From contig JAKSDQ010000052.1 of NCBI GenBank assembly GCA_022360015.1, forward strand, positions 1 to 64,000: a stretch of DNA of 64,000 bases, given 5' to 3'. The notes under the pieces were generated by a model. That model ran no database searches. It was not told where the DNA came from and saw nothing but the letters and a program-made list of their open reading frames with translations. Numbering within the stretch: the stretch's first letter is position 1; the number at the start of each line of letters is the position of its first letter. Source of the DNA: Cytophagales bacterium. Lineage in GTDB: Bacteria > Bacteroidota > Bacteroidia > Cytophagales > Cyclobacteriaceae. This document shows, piece by piece, positions 57,896 through 64,000 of this stretch. The translations under genes were made by a program, and so were the position numbers.

Positions 57896-57979
57896 TGTGG
57901 ATATTTAGAAAAATTTTGTGTATAAATACCAGGAAAAGTATTTCATATGTGGAAAAATCCGCTTATTTTCTGTGGATAA
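57896..57979 (+). promoter_or_regulatory. Cluster of DnaA-box-like sites before dnaB
   Basis: TGTGGATAT (57896-57904), TGTGTATAA (57917-57925), TGTGGAAAA (57949-57957) and TGTGGATAA (57971-57979) lie in one orientation within 84 bases. The second and fourth fit the DnaA consensus TTATNCACA read on the other strand. The region is AT-rich. It may mean DnaA control of dnaB or a replication-related site. No AT-rich 13-mer array is obvious. Confidence 0.5.
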
Positions 57980-58099
57980 GTTTTTGATAATAAATAGCAG
58001 GGGTTAAACAGGATTTTGAAAATGATTTAATAGGTTTGTTTCGGGATTTGACATTACACCTATACAAACATTCAATACATTTAATACTTACCGGATCAC

Positions 58100-59689
58100 A
58101 TGGAAAAGGACAAGTCCGCTGCTTCAAGACTACCGTTGAAAACCCGTAGTTTTTTATCTGCTGACCTAAGCAGTCAATTGGGAAAACTGCCCCCCCAGGC
58201 CACTGAAATAGAGGAAGCCATTTTAGGTGCTTTGATGCTGGAAAAAGATGCGCTTACCACTGTTATCGATATTCTTAAGCCTGATAACTTTTATAAGGAT
58301 GCCAATAAAGAAATATACCAGGCCATTGTTACCCTTTTTAATAATTCTGAGCCCATTGATTTGTTGACTGTTGCCAATCAACTTAAAAAAGAAGGGAAAC
58401 TCGAACTGGTAGGGGGCGCCTATTATATTACCCAGCTAACCGCCAGGGTCAACTCCGCCGCCAACATTGAGTTTCATGCCCGCATTGTGACAGAACGATC
58501 CATTAAGCGGGACTTAATCCGGATTGCTTCGGAAATACAAAAAGATGCTTACGAGGACACCACCGATGCCTTTCATCTGCTGGATCACACAGCGCAGGAG
58601 ATTTTTGAGGTGACCGAGTCTAATATCAGGAAGAATTATGCCGACATGAAATCACTCATGTATCAGGCCATGAAGGAGCTAGAGGCCAGAAAAGATCACA
58701 AAGACGGATTAACCGGCGTGCCCAGTGGTTTCACTGCGCTGGATCGCCTTACTTCAGGGTGGCAAAACTCCGACCTGGTGATTATTGCTGCCCGTCCGGG
58801 TATGGGTAAAACGGCTTTTGTCGTTTCCGCTATGAGAAATGCTGCGGTGGATTTTGACCATGCTGTCGCCATTTTTTCTCTGGAAATGTCATCGATCCAA
58901 TTGGTTAACCGGTTGATTTCCGCTGAAGCTGAGCTGGAAAGTGAAAAGATAAAAAAAGGAAATCTGGCTGATTATGAATGGAAACAATTGGTACACAAAA
59001 CCGATAGGCTCAGCAAAGCCAAAATTTTTATCGATGATACCCCAGCGCTCAGCATTCTGGAACTTCGTGCCAAATGCAGGCGGCTTAAAGCCCAGCATGA
59101 TGTCAGGCTGATTATTATCGACTACCTGCAACTGATGTCCGGCGAAAGTTCCAAAAGCAGTGGCGGTGGCAACAGGGAACAGGAAATTGCTTCTATATCC
59201 AGGGCATTAAAGGGAATTGCCAAAGAGTTAAACGTTCCGGTAATTGCCCTTTCACAATTGAGCAGGGCCGTGGAAACCCGCGGGGGCGACAAAAGGCCCC
59301 AGTTATCTGACCTCAGGGAATCGGGTTCTATTGAACAGGATGCCGATATGGTGATGTTTTTGTACAGACCGGAATATTATGGAATAACGCAGGACGAAAG
59401 TGGTATGCCTACTCAGGGGGTAGGGGAGGTGATCATAGCAAAACACAGAAATGGCTCCCTCGATACGATCCAACTGAAATTTATCGGAAAATTCACCAAA
59501 TTTATGGACCTGGATATGGGCGTTTATGGGGATCAGTATGGCACTTCCCTGCCAGGTGCAGGAGGAGCGTCTTCTTTTGAATCCAGTGCTAAAACAGTGA
59601 CTTATGGCAGTAAAATTAATGACCCTGAGAGTGGCACTCCCAATCAGGAAAGTGAAGGCTCCAAAGATAGTGAAGAAGCCCCTTTCTAA
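58100..59689 (+). CDS. dnaB: Replicative DNA helicase DnaB
   Basis: 529 residues, the hexameric helicase at the replication fork. The N-terminal DnaB domain (about 35-135: LPPQATEIEEAILGALMLEK; IEFHARIVTERSIKRDLIRI) is followed by the RecA-like ATPase with Walker A ARPGMGKTAF (231-240), Walker B LIIIDYLQLM and the arginine-finger region SDLRESGSIEQDADMVMFLY. A glycine/serine-rich tail of about 40 residues resembles other Bacteroidota DnaB proteins. No intein is present. A palindromic repeat follows the stop by 18 bases. Confidence 0.95.
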   Translation: MEKDKSAASRLPLKTRSFLSADLSSQLGKLPPQATEIEEAILGALMLEKDALTTVIDILKPDNFYKDANKEIYQAIVTLFNNSEPIDLLTVANQLKKEGKLELVGGAYYITQLTARVNSAANIEFHARIVTERSIKRDLIRIASEIQKDAYEDTTDAFHLLDHTAQEIFEVTESNIRKNYADMKSLMYQAMKELEARKDHKDGLTGVPSGFTALDRLTSGWQNSDLVIIAARPGMGKTAFVVSAMRNAAVDFDHAVAIFSLEMSSIQLVNRLISAEAELESEKIKKGNLADYEWKQLVHKTDRLSKAKIFIDDTPALSILELRAKCRRLKAQHDVRLIIIDYLQLMSGESSKSSGGGNREQEIASISRALKGIAKELNVPVIALSQLSRAVETRGGDKRPQLSDLRESGSIEQDADMVMFLYRPEYYGITQDESGMPTQGVGEVIIAKHRNGSLDTIQLKFIGKFTKFMDLDMGVYGDQYGTSLPGAGGASSFESSAKTVTYGSKINDPESGTPNQESEGSKDSEEAPF

Positions 59690-59707
59690 CTTAATCATTT
59701 TAAAGAC

Positions 59708-59769
59708 CTTTGTGTCTTTGTGCCTTCGTGGTAAAAAAGGGTTAACCACGAAGGCACAAAGACACAAAG
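59708..59769 (+). repeat. CTTTGTGTCTT palindromic 3' repeat, copy 3
   Basis: Arms at 59708-59732 and 59745-59769 are perfectly complementary over 25 bases (starting CTTTGTGTCTTTGTGCC), with a loop AAAAAAGGGTTA. It begins 18 bases behind the dnaB stop. The right side continues with AGGCACAAAGGGAG. Same family as 38420-38487 and 45117-45182. Confidence 0.85.
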
Positions 59770-59903
59770 AGGCACAAAGGGAGGGAATGGGGTGGCTTTT
59801 AGGGCATGAAAGCAAATGGAACAGGAAAAATATTCTTTCCGTTGATCCAATGTTTGTTTTTTGAAAGTTATATTTGGGTTTTCGATGATATAAACCCCAA
59901 ACG

Positions 59904-60905
59904 ATGAAAGCATTACTTCTCGTAGATCATGCTGACGAAAAGCTGCAGTTAACCGAAGTTGATCGACCGGAACCAAAACCGGGACAAGCCTTAATAAAGA
60001 TTAAAGCCGCCGCCCTTAACCGACGGGATCAATGGTGCCGGGAAGGAAAATATCCGAACCTTGTATACAACTGTATCATGGGTTCGGATGGCAGTGGCGT
60101 AGTAGAAAGTGTCGGGCATGCTGAAGACACCTCGTGGGTCGGAAAGGAAGTGATTATCAACCCGAACATCAACTGGGGCTATAATTCGGCAGCCCAGTCT
60201 CCGGATTACCGGTTATTAGGGATGCCCGATAACGGCACCTTTGCTGAGTACATTGTAGTGAATGTGGATCGTTTACATTCAAAACCCGCCAACCTTGACA
60301 TGGAAGCGGCGGCGGCTTTGCCGCTTGCAGGCGTAACCGCCTACAGGGCCGTGTTTACCCAGGGGCATGTGAAATCAGGAGATAACGTCTTAATATCCGG
60401 CGTAGGAGGGGGGGTAGCGCAATTTGCTTTCCTCTTTTCTGTGGCCGCCGGTGCTAATACCTATATCACTTCAAGCAACAACCAAAAACTGGAAAAAGCT
60501 ATCGAACTGGGGGCCAAGGGAGGTTTTAATTATAAAACAGTTGATTGGCCTAAAACAGCCCTGAAGCAAACCGGAGGGTTTGACGTTGTGATTGATAGCG
60601 CCGGAGGTGATCAGATTAACGACTTCATCCGTATGATCAATCCGGCCGGGTCCATTGTATTTTACGGTGCCACCAATGGCCTGCCAAAATCACTCGACCT
60701 GTATCGTCTGTTTTGGAGCCAGGGTAGGTTACAAGGGTCTACAATGGGCAGCGACGAAGAGTTTGAGGCCATGATTGCCTTTATCGAAAAACACAAAATT
60801 AAACCGGTTATTGACTCGATAAGGCCTTTTGATGATATTATTTCAGGATTTAACGATCTGAAGGACGGTAAACAATTCGGCAAGATTATCATTAAAATCA
60901 GTTAG
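59904..60905 (+). CDS. Zinc-type/quinone-oxidoreductase-like alcohol dehydrogenase (MDR)
   Basis: 333 residues of the medium-chain dehydrogenase superfamily. The N-terminal GroES-like domain (LNRRDQWCREGKYPNLVYNC; MGSDGSGVVESVG) lacks the clear zinc-ligand cysteine set, so it may be zinc-free. The NAD(P) domain begins AGVTAYRAV and has a Rossmann loop of the form GVGGGVAQFAFLFSVAAGAN. It probably reduces an alkenal, quinone or ketone with NADPH. No functional neighbours. An AGTCATAG palindrome follows the stop by 42 bases. Confidence 0.85.
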   Translation: MKALLLVDHADEKLQLTEVDRPEPKPGQALIKIKAAALNRRDQWCREGKYPNLVYNCIMGSDGSGVVESVGHAEDTSWVGKEVIINPNINWGYNSAAQSPDYRLLGMPDNGTFAEYIVVNVDRLHSKPANLDMEAAAALPLAGVTAYRAVFTQGHVKSGDNVLISGVGGGVAQFAFLFSVAAGANTYITSSNNQKLEKAIELGAKGGFNYKTVDWPKTALKQTGGFDVVIDSAGGDQINDFIRMINPAGSIVFYGATNGLPKSLDLYRLFWSQGRLQGSTMGSDEEFEAMIAFIEKHKIKPVIDSIRPFDDIISGFNDLKDGKQFGKIIIKIS

Positions 60906-60947
60906 TACCACGAATATTTATCAGTCATAACAAGACTTAAATTTCTC

Positions 60948-60980
60948 AGTCATAGCATGACTCAAAGTCATACTATGACT
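60948..60980 (+). repeat. AGTCATAG palindrome, copy 2 (3' hairpin)
   Basis: AGTCATAGCATGACT (60948-60962) and AGTCATACTATGACT (60966-60980) pair with one mismatch around CAA; each arm is itself nearly self-complementary. Same family as 35010-35041, again behind a + strand gene. Confidence 0.6.
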
Positions 60981-61358
60981 ACTGCAACTCCTGCTCTGTA
61001 AACCCCTTACCGCCAGCATATCGATGAAGTCTAAAAATTTTTTTTGCAAAAAATCGCTCCAAACAAAGATTTCATCTCTGTTCTTAAATCCTTTCCATTT
61101 GAAAATTGTATTTTATAATTAAAATTTATAATTTTAAAAATCTAAGGTGAATTTATACCATCACTTTGACCTGAAATCGTGCGCAGGGGTCTATAAAAAT
61201 CAACGGAATTTTTTGAGGAAATGGATACGGTGGTATTTCTCCATTAAAATAAAAATTGTATTATTTTGAGGAAAATATACATTAATCTAAGCAAATCTAT
61301 TAAATGGAGATTTCCGGTTTATTCGGAATTACGATACCCGGTTCGCTTATCCAAGAAA
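60981..61358. other. Long AT-rich leader before the polysaccharide cluster
   Basis: About 380 bases with no clear gene. An open frame with a TTG start at 61266 runs into the sugar transferase gene and might be a longer N-terminus of it. I see no riboswitch fold I can name. Long leaders are common before surface-polysaccharide operons (often with antitermination), but no UpxY-like gene is visible here. Confidence 0.4.
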
Positions 61359-62783
61359 ATGAATTTGCCCCTGCATAAGACTTTGCTTTTCCTGCATGAT
61401 ATTATCGTTGTCTTATTTGCGGAGGTGGCATCATTGGCGATCTATTATTTTTATTACGATGATCTTAAGTCCGATTATGAGCTTATAGTCGGCGCAGGCA
61501 TCATTTTGTTATCTTTATTGTGGTTTATCGCAGAAAATAATCTGTATAAATATCAGGTAGTCTTAAACAGGGCCGCTCATGTTACAAGTCTCCTCAAAGC
61601 GTTGTTCTTTAGTTTGCTTTGTGTAATTTTCCTGTCTTTTATTTTCAAAATAGCAGAGATCACCGCTAGCAGGGTATTGATAGGGCTTGTATATACATCG
61701 ATTTTTGGTATATTTCTAATAACCAGGGTAACTTTGGCTCCGGCCATATACTTTTGGATGGTAAATACCAAAAGAATTAACCGGAATATGCTTATCGTCG
61801 GGATTGGCAAGGAGAGTATGCAGCGGGCTCAGTACCTTTCTTCTATCAAAAACAGCAACTTTAATCTGGTGGGATTTGTGGATGACGGCGAAGACGAACT
61901 CTACGAAGACGATAATAACATGGTTGGAAAAATTCCTGTTTTGGGTACCCTCGATGATTTGAAACACATTGTATCGAGGTTCAGAATATGCGATATACTG
62001 GTAACCGCCAACTATCAAAGTGTAGAACGACTGCATGATATCATTAACCATTGCAAAACTACCAACCGTACCATACACATTGCATCGGATTTCTACAGCA
62101 TCGTTAATGAAAAAATAGAGATCGAACAGATCGGGATGGTTTCTTCATTCCGTTTCCACCCTCCCAGAAAGCTGTATTTTTATCATGTTTTCAAGAGGGT
62201 TTTTGATGTGGTGGCGGCCAGTATGATTATCGTGGCCTTGATCCCGTTGTGGATTTTTATAGCGGTCTTAATTAAACTTTCTTCTCCCGGACCTGTATTT
62301 TACAAAGCCAGATCTATAGGGCTCAACGGAGAAGAGTTCATGATGTTTAAATTCCGGTCTATGAGAGCAGCCGCAAGCAATCGGATTCATCAGGACAAGG
62401 TGATTAAAATGATCCTTAAAAATGAGCCCACCACAAAAATCAAAAATGATCCCCGGATAACCACGATCGGTAAGGTACTGAGAAAACTGTCTTTCGATGA
62501 ATTTCCCCAACTCATCAATGTATTGAGGGGTGAAATGAGTCTCGTGGGACCCAGACCTAACCTGCCCTACGAATATAAGCATATGGCGGACTGGCAGAAA
62601 AAGCGATTTAGCGTATTGCCGGGGATGACAGGTTTGTGGCAGATTAAGGGACGGGATGAGGTACTCTTCAATGATCAAATTGTTTTGGATTTATATTATA
62701 TAGAACATAGATCGATCAAGCTTGACTTTGAAATACTATTAAATACCATACCTGTTGTGATTTTTGGCAAAGGAGGTGGTTGA
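61359..62783 (+). CDS. Polyprenyl-phosphate sugar transferase (WcaJ-type)
   Basis: About 474 residues from the ATG at 61359 (505 from the TTG at 61266). It catalyses transfer of a sugar 1-phosphate to undecaprenyl phosphate, the first step of a surface-polysaccharide unit. Four N-terminal membrane helices (TLLFLHDIIVVLFAEVASLA and others) lead to a Rossmann-like CoA-binding-type domain (NMLIVGIGKESMQRAQYL). The C-terminal bacterial sugar transferase domain has a membrane helix (FDVVAASMIIVALIPLWIFI) and the conserved SSPGPVFYKARSIGLNGEEF, KFRSM and LVGPRP blocks, ending LPGMTGLWQI..GRDE. It heads a cluster with the following genes. Confidence 0.85.
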   Translation: MNLPLHKTLLFLHDIIVVLFAEVASLAIYYFYYDDLKSDYELIVGAGIILLSLLWFIAENNLYKYQVVLNRAAHVTSLLKALFFSLLCVIFLSFIFKIAEITASRVLIGLVYTSIFGIFLITRVTLAPAIYFWMVNTKRINRNMLIVGIGKESMQRAQYLSSIKNSNFNLVGFVDDGEDELYEDDNNMVGKIPVLGTLDDLKHIVSRFRICDILVTANYQSVERLHDIINHCKTTNRTIHIASDFYSIVNEKIEIEQIGMVSSFRFHPPRKLYFYHVFKRVFDVVAASMIIVALIPLWIFIAVLIKLSSPGPVFYKARSIGLNGEEFMMFKFRSMRAAASNRIHQDKVIKMILKNEPTTKIKNDPRITTIGKVLRKLSFDEFPQLINVLRGEMSLVGPRPNLPYEYKHMADWQKKRFSVLPGMTGLWQIKGRDEVLFNDQIVLDLYYIEHRSIKLDFEILLNTIPVVIFGKGGG

Positions 62784-62840
62784 TATCTTTCTGCTGATCT
62801 AATTTAATTATTATTTTTTTGCTTAAACCAAATATTTTAA

Positions 62841-63851
62841 ATGATAAATACCGGTGTAATTGGCTACGGTTACTGGGGGCCAAATATTGTCAGAAATTTT
62901 GTTGCAAATCCTGATCTGAGGGTTGTCAAGGTGTCAGACATGGCCCCTGATCGACTTAAGCTGTTAAAGGCCAATCATCCTGACATTAAAGCAGAAGCTG
63001 AAGTTGAAAGTATTTTAAATGACCCGGATATTGAGTTGGTGGCGATTATTACGTCGACTTCAACCCATTATAAGCTTGCTAAACAGGCCCTGCTCAATGG
63101 AAAACACGTTTTTGTGGAAAAACCATTCACAGCCAAAGTGTCAGAAGCAGAAGAACTGATAGAGCTGGCGGAAAAGAGGGGTCTGCTGATCATGGTTGAT
63201 CATACTTTTTTGTTTACGGGTGCTGTGAGAAAAATGAAGGAACTGGTGGAAAGTGGCGCGCTGGGTAATCTTTACTATTATGACTCAGTCAGGGTAAACC
63301 TCGGGTTATTTCAATATGATGCCAATGTAATATGGGATCTGGCACCGCACGACCTGTCGATTATGAACTATCTCAACAAAGACATAAGGCCCATTTCTGT
63401 TAATGCAGTAGGATCAGATCATATTGGTAAAGGTTTTGAAGACGTTGCGTATCTTACTGTGAAATGCGAAAACAACTTTATCGGCCATTTCCATGCCAAC
63501 TGGCTTTCTCCGGTAAAAGTAAGAAAGACCCTGGTGGCAGGAGATAAAAAGATGTTGGTGTGGGATGATCTCGAGGCGGATGAAAAAATTAAAATTTACA
63601 ATAAACGTGTGGAGGAGGTGAAGGAAAAAAGTGAGTTTTACAAGTTACAGGTAAAATATCATTCGGGAGATATACTGGTTCCGGTAGTTGAAATGACCGA
63701 AGCCCTTAAACTGGAAACGGCGCATTTGGTAGATTGTCTTACCAATAATGCTACACCGATTAATGGAGGTCCGGAAGGCCTGGAGGTGGTGAAAATATTG
63801 GAGGCTTCAGACATTTCCCTCAGAAATGGTGGAAAAGAAGTAAAACTTTAA
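62841..63851 (+). CDS. Gfo/Idh/MocA-family sugar-nucleotide dehydrogenase (WlbA-like)
   Basis: 336 residues. An N-terminal NAD-binding Rossmann fold with GYGYWGPNIVRNF (8-20) and the conserved EKPF segment near 93-96 (HVFVEKPF), and a C-terminal alpha/beta domain. WlbA/WbpB-type members oxidise C3 of UDP-GlcNAcA on the way to UDP-2,3-diacetamido-2,3-dideoxy-glucuronic acid. The following acetyltransferase supports that route. The substrate is inferred from the gene pair, not from specific residues. Confidence 0.85.
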   Translation: MINTGVIGYGYWGPNIVRNFVANPDLRVVKVSDMAPDRLKLLKANHPDIKAEAEVESILNDPDIELVAIITSTSTHYKLAKQALLNGKHVFVEKPFTAKVSEAEELIELAEKRGLLIMVDHTFLFTGAVRKMKELVESGALGNLYYYDSVRVNLGLFQYDANVIWDLAPHDLSIMNYLNKDIRPISVNAVGSDHIGKGFEDVAYLTVKCENNFIGHFHANWLSPVKVRKTLVAGDKKMLVWDDLEADEKIKIYNKRVEEVKEKSEFYKLQVKYHSGDILVPVVEMTEALKLETAHLVDCLTNNATPINGGPEGLEVVKILEASDISLRNGGKEVKL

Positions 63852-63862
63852 ATTCCGGGAAC

Positions 63863-64000
63863 ATGCAGTATTGTTTGATGGCCGATGACGTTAAGCTTGG
63901 GGAAGATGTCAGGATTTATGCTTTTGTCAATTTGTACGGCTGCGAAATAGGTGACCGTACCAAAGTGGGCACTTTTGTGGAAGTCCAGAAAGGGGCCAGG
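63863..64000 (+). CDS. Hexapeptide-repeat N-acetyltransferase (WlbB/WbpD-like), partial
   Basis: The first 46 codons, MQYCLMADDVKLGEDVRIYA onwards, then FVNLYGCEIGDRTKVGTFVE, show the start of a left-handed beta-helix with hexapeptide repeats (VKLGED, CEIGDR, TKVGTF). Such enzymes acetylate the C3 amine of UDP-GlcNAc(3NH2)A. It starts 11 bases after the dehydrogenase stop and runs out of the window. Confidence 0.8.
   Translation, partial: MQYCLMADDVKLGEDVRIYAFVNLYGCEIGDRTKVGTFVEVQKGAR

Noticed and set aside
60981..61265. Riboswitch or antitermination leader before the sugar transferase
   Set aside because: Long leader, but no conserved riboswitch elements or JUMPstart-like sequence could be seen by eye.

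Overview
The window looks like the chromosome of a Bacteroidota bacterium, most likely of the Cytophagales. Supporting signs are AT-rich intergenic DNA with few Shine-Dalgarno sequences, promoter-like TAnnTTTG boxes, and a gene stock typical of that group: MacB/FtsX-type permeases, S9 dipeptidyl peptidase, TM2 and ORF6N proteins, split transketolase, SPOR/OmpA, Mpl and a LacZ-like GH2 enzyme. I see no rRNA, tRNA or CRISPR array.

Left accessory region (1-4.3 kb): the end of an IS3-family element runs off the left edge. It is followed by a decayed tyrosine-recombinase C-terminus, then a compact restriction-modification system in the order controller (XRE), PvuII-like N4-cytosine methyltransferase, HNH endonuclease. 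Behind it lie a frameshifted IS256-family transposase remnant and two unrecognised ORF fragments. Two copies of a degenerate repeat of about 70 bp (379-450 and 3916-3986) bracket this island.

Mixed region (4.3-11.6 kb): a secreted glycosidase-like protein, a cut-off ORF6N gene, a VOC protein, a TrmO-like methyltransferase, a GH140-like fragment, an XRE regulator with a helical hypothetical protein, a broken small gene, and a Tat-exported NIPSNAP protein. It reads as a graveyard mixed with live genes.

Core-like region (11.7-48 kb): secreted beta-galactosidase, thiolase, Hsp20-like protein, TPR pseudogene, TrpB2, GreA-like protein, PQQ-propeller protein, a 1873-residue thioester alpha-2-macroglobulin, DPP-IV-like peptidase, a metallopeptidase-propeller-barrel surface protein, pyruvate dehydrogenase E2, HslV, a MacB-like permease, small membrane proteins, an ArsC-family protein and a class III aminotransferase. 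Next comes an operon in which a secreted VWA protein sits between the two transketolase halves, then Bcp peroxiredoxin, an M23 peptidase and a FAH-family enzyme.

Right part (48.5-64 kb): a SPOR-OmpA protein and a six-gene operon (TetR, LolA-like protein, two FtsX permeases, ABC ATPase, outer-membrane barrel) that looks like a self-contained envelope export system with a TetR operator in front. Then come the exonuclease/Mpl pair, dnaB with upstream DnaA-box-like sites, an MDR oxidoreductase, and the start of a surface-polysaccharide cluster (sugar transferase, WlbA-like dehydrogenase, WlbB-like acetyltransferase running off the right edge).

The clearest structure not explained by genes is a set of intergenic hairpins. 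A CTTTGTGTCTT... / ...AAGACACAAAG palindrome occurs three times, each time 13-39 nt behind a stop codon and in the same orientation relative to that gene. A second palindrome family, AGTCATAG..., occurs twice, also just behind stop codons.
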